Source: Mucilaginibacter_A sp965201005 (GTDB lineage: Bacteria > Bacteroidota > Bacteroidia > Sphingobacteriales > Sphingobacteriaceae). Taken from it: DNA of 64,000 nucleotides. The notes beneath the pieces are model-generated. The model searched no databases and was not told where the DNA came from. It saw only the letters and a program-made list of their open reading frames with translations. The stretch is from NCBI RefSeq assembly GCF_965201005.1, contig NZ_OZ241747.1, positions 1,302,001 through 1,366,000 on the forward strand. The letters are read 5' to 3'. This document shows, one piece after another, positions 26,527 to 35,231 of this stretch (its first letter is position 1; each line of letters starts with the position of its first letter). The position numbers were made by a program, and so were the translations under genes.

Positions 26527-27819
26527 TCATTGTAAAACAAACTTATTTTGGATGTCAATTAATCCTGAGCCTTCTGACCAATATGGAGATTCTATATTTG
26601 ATTTGACTAATTGAAAATTTAAAGTTAGTTGTGATTCTTCAGCATTACAAATCCATTTTTGGTGATGTAAACTAATATGAATATTGATTATATATTTTCC
26701 AGGCATTAGTATTTTAGTAGGAATCTGGGTAATGATGCTGTTTTTACCCTCCTTTAATTCCGGCCATGCCGATTGTTGTGAATCTGTTGTTAATGAAGTG
26801 AATAACACCCTTTCGTTTCCATCGATTAATTCATATCCAATTTTTAAAGCAGGATCATATTCAGTAATATTACCTTCAATCAATAAATTTAAAACTTCCT
26901 CGCTATCAACTACTGTACTTGTAATATCTTGTAAATTATTATTTAATAAAGCTACTTTAGTTAGGTTGAAACTTTTATCTTGGAATTTTTTATCTTTATT
27001 AAACCATAAGGTTTTAAGTTCTTTCGATTTATATTCTGCTAAATAAGCCGCTACGCATTCTGTAGCAGAACCATTAATCTCTACCGATCCTTTGTTTAAT
27101 AATATGCCTTTGGTGCAAAGTGTGGCAATTGAACTCATATTATGACTTACAAACAAAACTGTTCGTCCTTCACCTTTACTTACTTCCCCCATTTTGCCCA
27201 GACACTTTTTTTGGAATTCCGCATCACCAACTGCTAATACTTCATCTACAATTAAAATTTCTGATTCCAAGTGTGCAGCTACTGCAAAAGCCAAACGCAC
27301 ATACATACCGGAAGAATAGCGTTTTACAGGTGTGTCAATGTACCTTTCTACACCGGCGAAATCTACAATCTGATCAAACTTGCGGGCAATTTCACGCTTG
27401 CGCATACCGAGGATTGCACCATTCAGGAAAATGTTTTCACGGCCAGTCAGTTCCGGGTGGAAACCGGTCCCCACTTCCAGCAAGCTGGCAATACGGCCCT
27501 TAACTTTTATAGTACCTGTAGTAGGGGAGGTAACCCGGCTAAGCAGTTTTAACAAGGTACTTTTACCAGCACCATTACGGCCAATAATCCCTACAGCATC
27601 GCCTTGCTGTATATCGAAACTGATGTTATTTAAACTCAATACCACATCACTGCTGCCTTTTACCGAACGGTCATTGGCTTCTCCGATAGTCATAAACGGA
27701 TCTTCTTTACCGCGGACCCGGGCAATCCAGCGTTCTAAATCCCGGGAAAGTGTACCGGTACCGATAGTACCTAACTGATATGCTTTGGAGAGGTTTTCAA
27801 CTTTAATAGCTGTTGACAT
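26527..27819 (-). CDS. wzt: ABC transporter ATPase for polysaccharide export, Wzt-type (copy 2)
   Basis: A 430-residue ATPase whose first 240 residues are almost the same as copy 1 at 17868. It has Walker A GRNGAGKST, signature RYSSGM, Walker B ILIVDEVL and SHNM. The remaining 190 residues share little with copy 1 and should form a different glycan-recognition domain. The nucleotide sequences of the shared part differ at many synonymous sites, so the duplication is old and the protein is under selection. It lies below the frameshifted exostosin-like gene and three genes below the single Wzm permease. It probably powers export of a second glycan or glycoform. Confidence 0.93.
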   Translation of the reverse strand: MSTAIKVENLSKAYQLGTIGTGTLSRDLERWIARVRGKEDPFMTIGEANDRSVKGSSDVVLSLNNISFDIQQGDAVGIIGRNGAGKSTLLKLLSRVTSPTTGTIKVKGRIASLLEVGTGFHPELTGRENIFLNGAILGMRKREIARKFDQIVDFAGVERYIDTPVKRYSSGMYVRLAFAVAAHLESEILIVDEVLAVGDAEFQKKCLGKMGEVSKGEGRTVLFVSHNMSSIATLCTKGILLNKGSVEINGSATECVAAYLAEYKSKELKTLWFNKDKKFQDKSFNLTKVALLNNNLQDITSTVVDSEEVLNLLIEGNITEYDPALKIGYELIDGNERVLFTSLTTDSQQSAWPELKEGKNSIITQIPTKILMPGKYIINIHISLHHQKWICNAEESQLTLNFQLVKSNIESPYWSEGSGLIDIQNKFVLQ

Positions 27820-27872
27820 AATTGTATAATTAATAGTTGCTATACTATTTTTAGCAATCGTATATAATATGA

Positions 27873-28983
27873 TTAAGCATTCAGATGCAAATGCAGATTT
27901 TTATAAAACCCTTCTGGTGTAAAATATTCTTTCCAGATGTTTCGGATTTCAATCTGTAAATTTTTAAATTCATCAGGTGTTTTTTGTTGATGAAATGCCA
28001 ATACTTTTTCCGGTATGTTCCCTATTTCATCTTCTTCTATCCAAACACAGTATTTCTTCCAATCGATTATAAAATCGAAGGGCAATACACAATCGGTATT
28101 TACAAATACTGGTATCCGGCCGCAGCACAAGGCTTCAAAAAACCGGATAGAATTATTACCATAGCCTCTTACACACAAAGTATAATCACTATCAATAATA
28201 TTTTTTACATAGCCTTCCCTAAAGGAAGCATTCAATTCCTTTACGCCTCCGGGGTATAGACCACCCACCGGACCACCAAAACCAAAGTTAGACCGGATGA
28301 TAAAATTATTTTTAACTTTTTTACTTCGCAATACAGATAATAAAGCCCTGACACGATATGAATGGGCAGAATAAGAAGGAAATTTTTTAATAAAACCAAG
28401 ATAGTTTATACCCAGCCTTAATGCCTCTTTTAGCTTATAAAATCCGAATTTTTGTGCCATCGGCGGCGCATATCCGCAAAAACCAATGGTTGGAACAGTT
28501 GATTTTTCGCGTAACGGTAATTGGTTATTATAGATATTTTTCAATAAAATCCTCAAAGAAAAATGTGAAGGCAAATTCATTGTTTTTTCTTCTGGATTGA
28601 TACAAGGTATTGCAAAAGATTATGGCATTTTTTATTTTAACATCAAAATAATCAATGTCAGATCCTAAAAATACAAATGTTTTTTTTCCGCTTTTTTCAG
28701 CGAGTTCAGCAAAAATTTTAATCTCCTGCTCAAACTTGACATCGTTTTCTTTTTGAGTATATCTAATGGGAAGCAAAAAAGCGTCGCTTTCTTCGATAGA
28801 AGTGAGTTCAATAAACCCTTTACCTTCTTTTTCATACTTGTCAAACCTCCCGATGGTGATATTCAATTCGGGGTTTCTTTCTTTACTGTCCTGGCCACAA
28901 AAAGGGACTAATAAATCAACTACAGGCTGATCTATTTTTAGTAGGTCAAGATCGGTATATAGTTTTAATTTATTTAAATCCAA
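27873..28983 (-). pseudogene. Exostosin-family protein gene split by a +1 frameshift
   Basis: Two overlapping frames together cover one exostosin-type protein. The first (28983 down to 28528, TTG start) ends RRKNNEFAFTFFFEDFIEKYL. The second continues in the next frame with NNQLPLREKS and carries the core VRGYGNNSIRFFEALCCG, FVNTDCVLPFDFI and WKKYCVWIEE. The intact paralogue at 14924 has the matching KKDNNEFAMPAYGDD and reads straight through. One extra base near 28533-28580 explains the break; homopolymer runs of A and T in that stretch are likely sites. Either the gene is inactive, phase-variable, or the base is a sequencing error. Confidence 0.8.
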
Positions 28984-29082
28984 TGAGGTTAGTTTTATTA
29001 GATTTTTTTAGTGACAAGCTAAATGTTTTAATCTTGGTAAATTAAAAATATTATATAAACTGTAGTTCATAGTTATTATGTT

Positions 29083-29886
29083 CTATTTTCCCCATATAGA
29101 AGAATGGATTTTATCGTTTTGTTTAAAAAAAATATATTTTGAAGTGTAGGAAGTAACTATATTTTTTGCGATTGCATCCATTAATAACAGGTCAGGGGCT
29201 ACTTGTGCTAATGGCGTTTGTAATTTAATCAGTTTTTTAACAGCATTGCAACGTACGGCATAAGCGTGTGTGCCAATATGGGCACCTTGCTTTTTCAAAA
29301 GTGAAGAGAACGGGGCAGGATAAGTTTTTTTCTTACGTACAACTGCTTTTGTTTTAATTCCAATTTTATAAAGAAAATGCGTTAAATAGTAATATTTTAT
29401 TTTACCAAACAAGCTAAAATTATTATTAATAACATGGCCTAAATACAAAACTTCCCAGTTTTTTGGAGCTTGATTTAGTGTTTCAGCCAAATATTGTAAG
29501 TTTTCTTCTACAGGGATTACATCATCTTCTAATATCAATACTTTATCATCCGTATTATTACTAATGTATTCGTATATTTTTATGTGAGAAAGGGCACAAG
29601 CTATTTGATTAATATGGATAGGTTTTGTAGAAACCATATTCATATAATCCATATTGGTTTGTTTGTAGATTTCTTCGATATCGGGAGAAACTTCTCCTAA
29701 CCCGATCATCTTTTTTAAATCTAAAGTAGCTCCATCAACACCTAAAAAAACCTCATAATTAAGCCCGTTTAAAACTTTTTTAATGGTTTCTAATCTTGAT
29801 ACATTTCTTTCAATTGTCAACAAAATTATTTTGTCGAAATAGGTATTTAATATTTCTAAAGGGTTCGAGCTAATCATACCGGCCAT
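29083..29886 (-). CDS. Glycosyltransferase family 25 (LPS biosynthesis type)
   Basis: A 267-residue protein with GT25 features. FDKIILLTIERNVSRLETI (the NLxxRxxR-like N-terminus), FLGVDGATLD, NQIACALSHIKIYEYI and the metal-binding VLILEDDVIPVE lead to WEVLYLGH and GTHAYAVRC. GT25 enzymes often add galactose or glucose to lipooligosaccharide or O-antigen. It lies 16 bases below the Wzm gene, in the same transcript. The gap of 99 bases before the frameshifted exostosin gene holds nothing recognisable. Confidence 0.9.
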   Translation of the reverse strand: MAGMISSNPLEILNTYFDKIILLTIERNVSRLETIKKVLNGLNYEVFLGVDGATLDLKKMIGLGEVSPDIEEIYKQTNMDYMNMVSTKPIHINQIACALSHIKIYEYISNNTDDKVLILEDDVIPVEENLQYLAETLNQAPKNWEVLYLGHVINNNFSLFGKIKYYYLTHFLYKIGIKTKAVVRKKKTYPAPFSSLLKKQGAHIGTHAYAVRCNAVKKLIKLQTPLAQVAPDLLLMDAIAKNIVTSYTSKYIFFKQNDKIHSSIWGK

Positions 29887-29902
29887 ATTTTATTTGTTAC
29901 AT

Positions 29903-30769
29903 CTAAACAGTATCAACAAAACTTTTTTCTACTTTGTTAAAAATGACTGTTCCCAACATCAAAAAAGCGACCGTCATGATAGTGGAGTAACCTAAAGCAC
30001 CCCAACTGAAACTTCCCCTGCCAAGAAAGCCGTACCGGAAAATTTCGATCAGTTCAGACATTGGGTTTAATGAAATCAGCCATATATATTTTGCAGGCGC
30101 AGCAGATAGGGGATAGATAATCGGTGTTGCATACATCAGTAGCTGAATGCCAAAAGTGATCAAAAAGGCTAGGTCACGATATTTGGTTGTCATGGCAGAA
30201 ATAATCATGCCCAAACCCAAACCCATTGATGCCATCAAAACCACAACTAAAGGAAACAATGTAATTGCCCAGGTGAGATGAAAGTGTGCCCCTTTTACGG
30301 CATAAAATATCATCACCATTATAAATAAGAGAAATTGAACGCCAAAGCGCACCAGATTGCTCAAAACAATACTTAAAGGCATAATCAGTCTTGGAAAATA
30401 AACTTTTCCAAAGATGTCCGCATTGTCTTTAAACACAGTGGAAGTTTTTGTCAGGCAATCCGCAAAATAATTCCATGCGGTTATCCCAGCCATATAAAAC
30501 AACGGCTGAGGCAAACCATCAGTAGGTATTTTTGCCAAGGTTCCAAACACAAAAGTGAACATGATCGTGGTGACCAAAGGCTGGACAAAAAACCAAATCG
30601 GACCTAAAATAGTCTGCTTATAAAAAGACACAAAATCCCTGCGTACAAGCAAACCCAATAAATCCCGATACTTCCAAACATCTTTTAAATGCAAATCAAA
30701 TGCACTGTTTTGCGGTTTGATTTCCAGGTCCCAAACCTGATGTTGATCAGCAGTTAAGTTTTTGTCCAT
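29903..30769 (-). CDS. wzm: ABC-2 type polysaccharide export permease, Wzm-type
   Basis: A 288-residue integral membrane protein. After a soluble N-terminal segment (VWKYRDLLGLLVRRDFVSFYKQT, a typical amphipathic interface helix) come six predicted helices. Conserved-looking features include LGPIWFFVQPL, FGTLAKIPTDGLP and IYPLSAAPAKY; LNPMSELIEIFRYG lies before the last two helices. This is the Wzm/TagG/KpsM fold that moves finished lipid-linked glycan across the inner membrane, energised by Wzt. It is the only permease in the window although two Wzt genes are present. A 500-base gap upstream suggests its own promoter. Confidence 0.93.
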   Translation of the reverse strand: MDKNLTADQHQVWDLEIKPQNSAFDLHLKDVWKYRDLLGLLVRRDFVSFYKQTILGPIWFFVQPLVTTIMFTFVFGTLAKIPTDGLPQPLFYMAGITAWNYFADCLTKTSTVFKDNADIFGKVYFPRLIMPLSIVLSNLVRFGVQFLLFIMVMIFYAVKGAHFHLTWAITLFPLVVVLMASMGLGLGMIISAMTTKYRDLAFLITFGIQLLMYATPIIYPLSAAPAKYIWLISLNPMSELIEIFRYGFLGRGSFSWGALGYSTIMTVAFLMLGTVIFNKVEKSFVDTV

Positions 30770-31269
30770 ATATACGATACAAGAATGAAGTTTAAAATGC
30801 GTAGAGTTAGATACTAATTCTTTTTGTTATAAATTGATGATGCTTCTTTTATGCCAGTAAATTTTGCTTCTGTGATTATTGCTGATAAAAAACTGGTGTA
30901 ATAGAGCAAATTTTGTGTGCTAAAAGAAGCATGTAAATAAAAGCCTTAAACTAATTTTGCCATGTTCTAATAGTTATTTGAAATTTTTAAAGCAGTAATA
31001 CAAAAACTCAATAGATAATTTTTAAAAGTTATAAATGAAAGATTTGTATCCGTTTAATCATTTTGCAAATGTAATTATAATAAAACTTATACTCCATTAA
31101 TAAATTTTCATTTTTTTTGACTATTGTACTTAAACGGCTTCGCCTTTTCAGTCCCATTAGTTACTAAATAATTTTTAATGATGACAATTCCCAATCATAA
31201 AAAACTAAACTTGGGTAACTGGTAGTTTAAGCAGCAGGCATAATAAATAAACATATGCCTTGGAACCGA
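30770..31269. other. 500-base gene-free gap between wzm and wzc1
   Basis: Very AT-rich. It holds one inverted pair of the dispersed 12-mer (30840-30932) and otherwise nothing I can identify. A TACATTTG box on the minus strand (31066-31073) resembles a Bacteroidota -7 element but lacks a -33 partner and lies about 300 bases from the wzm start. Confidence 0.6.
30840..30932. repeat. Inverted pair of the dispersed 12-mer
   Basis: Exact ATGCTTCTTTTA (30840-30851) and exact TAAAAGAAGCAT (30921-30932), with the conserved TAAATTTT tract ten bases inside the left copy. Confidence 0.87.
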
Positions 31270-33627
31270 TTAAAACCGGGAAAAAAAATCTTTGAATTTA
31301 GATTTTAAGGATTTTTTTTCAACGTTTTGTGTATAGTAGCTGTTATCATAATGATAACCATTGCCATATTTTTGATTCTGAACACCGTTGAAAACAATGT
31401 TTAGTTTAGGTAAGCGCCGTTCTTTTGAAATGCGCTTGATGAAATCCAATTCTTCTTTAGAGGTATATCCCTGTCTGATGATGTATAGTGTTACCTCACT
31501 CAAATCTGCAACAATCATCGCATCGGTAACTAAATGAATGGGTGGGGTATCCAGCAAAATATCATCAAACTGTGTTTTCAATTCATCGAGCATTCCTTGC
31601 ATCCTGTAATTTTCGAGTAGCTCTGATGGATTTTCAGGAATTGTGCCAGCACCAATAATGTACAATTCTGGTCTGATTAATGAAGGCTGAAGGATTTTCT
31701 GTAAGTCTGTGACCTTACCGGATAGATAATCACTGATACCTAAATGCTCTGGGCTTAAACCATAATTCTGAGAGATTTTGGGCTTTCTTAAATCCAATTC
31801 TAAAATTACAGTTTTTCTTCCTGATGCCGCAATTGCTAACCCTAAGCTACTGGCGATAAAACTCTTTCCTTCAGCGGAAGTGCTGGAAGTAAACAAAGTT
31901 ACCCTTCCTTTTGCTTTATTTTGATGCAGGTGAAGCAACTTTGTCCGCAATTCTCTGATCTGCTCGCCAAAAATATTTCCATTTCTGCTGGTGATAGATT
32001 TCAGTGAATTACTTTCTTCATAATTGATTTCAGATACCACAGGTACTTTGGTACTGCTTTCGATTTCGCGTTTATCAATGATCTGATTTTTTAAAGCAGT
32101 TCTGCCATAAACAAACCCTGCAGGCAGCAGTAATCCTAAAATGAAAGCAGTTGTTAATACCAGCGGTGCTTTAGAAGGGGTCATACCCGCTTCATGCGGC
32201 GCATCAACAATTTGTACATCAGACAAGGTTGAAGCATAGTTTAAGGCAATCGTTTCGCGCTGTTGAGACAAATACAAATACTGATCTTCTTTTAACGTTT
32301 TTTGCCGAGTCAAACCAACAAACTCTTTTTCCTGGGCCGGAACTTCTTTAAAAGAAGACTCAAAACGCGAATTGTTTGATTCCAGCTCTCTTTTTGTGAT
32401 CATTAAAGATGACCGGACACCACGCAATGCTTCTTTTATGGCATCTTTTATGGATTTGATTTGTTTATTGATTGGCTCAAAAATAGGGTTGCTTTCGGGC
32501 GTTGTTGCCAGCAGCTTATTTCTTTGTTGTAACACAATTGACAACTGATTGACCAATCCGGCAAGGGTTCCATCCGTAATACCAGTTGTAACCGGAACAT
32601 TATTGTCATTCCGAGAAGAATTTACAAAGTTTTCTATACTGGACAAAATATCCAACTGGATTTTTAGTTCAGCAAGTTTTGCATCATTGTTTTGTACATT
32701 TCCCAGATAAGCACCCCCTTTTGCAGAAATATCGGTAAATTGATTACTGCTTTTATAACCTGCTGTTTTCCTTTCAGCATCATTAAGTTCTTGGGTAGTC
32801 TCTGCAATACGTTTATTAAGAAACTTAAGAGAATTAGCCTGAGCTAAATTTTTGTTTTCCTTTGTTTTGACAATATAATTGTCAATCAAGGCTTTTAAAA
32901 AGTTTTTACCTCTTTCCGGAACTTCATCGCTAACACTTAAATTTAAAAGGTTTGAACCGGTCGAGGAAGCTAAAACTTTAACATTGTTTTGATAAGCACT
33001 GGCTACTACATCAGGGTTACTTAAATTGATCCTGATTTTTTTACCAATATAATCAGGTGTAAACTTTGTAGCGGTAAGCATCCATTCACCAAAACTATTT
33101 TTTAAAACGGTATTGAAAGAAGTATTAAGGGTTGAACCATCCGACTTTAACAGTACAAAATGATTGTCTGCCAAAACAATAATATCAAAATATAAATTTC
33201 CGACAGGTTTAGTTTTATTTATTATTTTAAACCGGACAGGAGCTGTGCTATACACATCTTTTTGATAATATTTCCCTATTTCCTGATATTGTATCCATAA
33301 ATTAAGGTCTTTAACTGCCTCCAAAACCAGTGGCCTTGACCTTAAAATTTCTATTTCATTATCAATTCCTTTTGAAACTTCACCTACGTTCAATTTTTCT
33401 AATGCTGTATTAGCCCCGGCAGATTTTCCATCATTGACTAAAACTTTAGCATCAGATTCAAACAAAGGTTTTTGTTTTTTAAGACTGTAATAGGCAATAC
33501 CAGTTGTGATCAACACACCAATTAAAAACAATGGCCAGTGATAAACACAACGGGATAAAAAGTATTTTAAAGCGTTGAAATTATCAGTTTCTTCGTTTAC
33601 CGGGTATTGCATTTGTTCTGTATCCAT
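31270..33627 (-). CDS. wzc: Polysaccharide co-polymerase with bacterial tyrosine kinase domain, Wzc-type (copy 1)
   Basis: A 785-residue inner-membrane protein. Helix 1 (WPLFLIGVLITTGIAYYSLK) and helix 2 near residue 490 (LVLTTAFILGLLLPAGFVYG) bracket a long periplasmic Wzz/GNVR region with coiled-coil character. The cytoplasmic kinase has Walker A SSTSAEGKS (about 581-589), Walker A' ILELDLRKP (about 609-617) and Walker B DDILLDTPP (about 689-697). The C-terminal cluster YGNGYHYDNSYY has seven or more tyrosines for autophosphorylation. It partners the Wza-like lipoprotein two bases upstream, controlling chain length and export. An exact 12-mer lies in it at 32427. Confidence 0.95.
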   Translation of the reverse strand: MDTEQMQYPVNEETDNFNALKYFLSRCVYHWPLFLIGVLITTGIAYYSLKKQKPLFESDAKVLVNDGKSAGANTALEKLNVGEVSKGIDNEIEILRSRPLVLEAVKDLNLWIQYQEIGKYYQKDVYSTAPVRFKIINKTKPVGNLYFDIIVLADNHFVLLKSDGSTLNTSFNTVLKNSFGEWMLTATKFTPDYIGKKIRINLSNPDVVASAYQNNVKVLASSTGSNLLNLSVSDEVPERGKNFLKALIDNYIVKTKENKNLAQANSLKFLNKRIAETTQELNDAERKTAGYKSSNQFTDISAKGGAYLGNVQNNDAKLAELKIQLDILSSIENFVNSSRNDNNVPVTTGITDGTLAGLVNQLSIVLQQRNKLLATTPESNPIFEPINKQIKSIKDAIKEALRGVRSSLMITKRELESNNSRFESSFKEVPAQEKEFVGLTRQKTLKEDQYLYLSQQRETIALNYASTLSDVQIVDAPHEAGMTPSKAPLVLTTAFILGLLLPAGFVYGRTALKNQIIDKREIESSTKVPVVSEINYEESNSLKSITSRNGNIFGEQIRELRTKLLHLHQNKAKGRVTLFTSSTSAEGKSFIASSLGLAIAASGRKTVILELDLRKPKISQNYGLSPEHLGISDYLSGKVTDLQKILQPSLIRPELYIIGAGTIPENPSELLENYRMQGMLDELKTQFDDILLDTPPIHLVTDAMIVADLSEVTLYIIRQGYTSKEELDFIKRISKERRLPKLNIVFNGVQNQKYGNGYHYDNSYYTQNVEKKSLKSKFKDFFSRF
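32427..32438 (+). repeat. Intragenic exact copy of the dispersed 12-mer
   Basis: ATGCTTCTTTTA on the plus strand, antisense to wzc1; the gene reads it as Ile-Lys-Glu-Ala. This is a different translation from the Asp/Asn-Ala-Ser-Phe copies elsewhere. Confidence 0.8.
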
Positions 33628-33629
33628 AT

Positions 33630-34418
33630 TTATTTTCTGGTAATAAAATAAACGATAGTAATTCCTAAAGAAATTATTGTTGTGATGATACCAATGTTTC
33701 TGTTGGCACGATCTAAAGCCAGAGTATTTTTATATTTGCCCGGAGTAACATAAATAATATCATTACTTTTAAGGTAATAATACGGCGAGTTGAAAATATC
33801 TTTTGAGTTTAAATTAATTGGTATGTAATCCCTTTTTCCGTTTTGTTCCCTGATCAGAAGTATTGTACTCCTATCGGCTGAAACGTTCAAATCTCCAGCC
33901 AATGTTAATGCATCGGTAACATTGATTCTCTCATTCTGTACCCTTAACACTCTTGGGCTGCCCACATCGCCCATCACAGTTACTTTAAAATTACTGATGC
34001 TTGCGGTTACGTAAGGCTCTTTTAAATATTTTTGAAGTAAGGCTGTCAAGGATTTTTTAAATTCGGGGATGGTTTGGCCGGACACTTTTATAGAACCCAA
34101 AATCGGCAGTTGAATGTTGCCGGCATTATCAACCAGATAACCTGTTGAAGCCGCAGTTGCATCTGTTGCGCCGGTAACCGTTGTTGCATTATTGCTAACC
34201 ACTCCATGATTATAAACTGCAGATGCATCCGGGTTAAGGCTGCTTATATTTAAGGCTATTATATCTAACGGTTGAATTGTGACCGGTATGTAGGGTTCTG
34301 CTTTTTCCGAAGTAACCGAAGTTCTGCTGACATCTTGAAAGTACGCAAGATCTTTGTTGGTTGCGCAGGACGTGAAAACAATAGCAACTAATATGCTATA
34401 AAGCAAATTTTTAATCAT
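33630..34418 (-). CDS. wza: Outer-membrane polysaccharide export lipoprotein, Wza-type (copy 1)
   Basis: A 262-residue secreted lipoprotein. The signal peptide ends at VFTSC with the lipidated Cys18. Residues from about 45 form the polysaccharide-export domain (VTIQPLDIIALNISSLNPDA, then GYLVDNAGNIQLPILGSIKV), followed by an SLBB-type domain (VTVMGDVGSPRVLRV). A C-terminal hydrophobic helix (IGIITTIISLGITIVYFI) follows. It forms the outer-membrane channel or adaptor with Wzc. Smaller than E. coli Wza, as is common in Bacteroidota. First gene of the pair with wzc1, two bases apart. Confidence 0.93.
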   Translation of the reverse strand: MIKNLLYSILVAIVFTSCATNKDLAYFQDVSRTSVTSEKAEPYIPVTIQPLDIIALNISSLNPDASAVYNHGVVSNNATTVTGATDATAASTGYLVDNAGNIQLPILGSIKVSGQTIPEFKKSLTALLQKYLKEPYVTASISNFKVTVMGDVGSPRVLRVQNERINVTDALTLAGDLNVSADRSTILLIREQNGKRDYIPINLNSKDIFNSPYYYLKSNDIIYVTPGKYKNTLALDRANRNIGIITTIISLGITIVYFITRK

Positions 34419-34434
34419 AAAGGAATTTTTGTGG

Positions 34435-34468
34435 CTAATATAGAAGTATAAAGTAAATATTCAAAAAA
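34435..34468 (-). promoter_or_regulatory. Possible promoter of wza1-wzc1
   Basis: On the minus strand, TTTTTTG (34462-34468) is followed after 19 bases by TATATTAG (34435-34442). This resembles the Bacteroidota -33 TTTG and -7 TAnnTTTG boxes with one or two mismatches. It would give a leader of only about ten bases, so it is tentative. Confidence 0.35.
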
Positions 34469-34609
34469 CTGCTGTCCGGTACAGCTACACAATAAGTGCT
34501 CTTCTACGGTTGCTGTTAGGCTAAGTTATATTAATATTTTTTTGTTTAGATGAAAATATTGAGCCCTGCCAATATAAAACTCTTTTTCAGGTTTATGCAA
34601 ACAAGCTAG

Positions 34610-34702
34610 ATGTTTCTTTTATGCCTTCAAATTTAGTTTTGCAGCTGATGATGATTCACATGTATATTACAATCATCAAATTTAAGGTTGTAAAAGAAGC
34701 AT
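34610..34702. repeat. Inverted pair of the dispersed 12-mer
   Basis: One-mismatch ATGTTTCTTTTA (34610-34621) and exact TAAAAGAAGCAT (34691-34702), with AAATTTAG and CATCAAATTTAAG tracts between. Confidence 0.8.
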
Positions 34703-34820
34703 TACAATAATGTTCAAAAAGTTTATCAAGGTTGATGCTTGAATTTTTCATTTAATGCTTTTTTCAAATTATAAGATATCTATCTCAATTATCAGGAGCT
34801 TGTTTAAACTACATTTATAA

Positions 34821-34981
34821 GAGCCTGTTTAAATTTATGCCGAAAAAAACATCGTGCTTCTTTTATGCCTGTAAATCTTGCTTTTTTCAATTTTAGGCCG
34901 ATAAAAGAATCATAGATAGTTCCGTTTTTTATGTGGTAAAAGAAGCATAGAAAATAGATTAGATAAACTTTAAACAGATTC
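34821..34981. repeat. Nested element with a third, internal 12-mer copy
   Basis: The outer arm GAGCCTGTTTAAATTTA (34821-34837) pairs with AAACTTTAAACAGATTC (34965-34981). Inside are GTGCTTCTTTTA (34854-34865), TAAAAGAATCAT (34902-34913) and exact TAAAAGAAGCAT (34937-34948). The extra internal right-hand copy suggests a partial duplication inside the element. Confidence 0.8.
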
Positions 34982-35231
34982 TAAAAACTTTAAACATTAT
35001 TTTAGTACTATAAATTTGTGTTTTGTGCCTTAACCAAATAAAAATTAAACTTTGTATTTTTAGTTATTTTAGACATAAAAAAAGCATTTTTAATTTAGTA
35101 ATCTATAATCGCATAATTAGTATTAAATACCAAATTGCTAAATGATGCAATAAATAAATCAGGATTTTTTATAATCCACTTACAACTATATTTCAAAATA
35201 GGCAGAAATTTAACCAGTATAGCCTTTATAA

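Larger units (their letters stand above)
34419..35231. other. 813-base gene-free region upstream of wza1
   Basis: AT-rich DNA with a likely wza promoter at the left, then two or three copies of the dispersed repeat (34610-34702, 34821-34981, plus a stray outer arm at about 34798-34808). The remainder, roughly 34985-35231, shows no coding frame, no hairpin of note and no recognised element. Confidence 0.65.
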
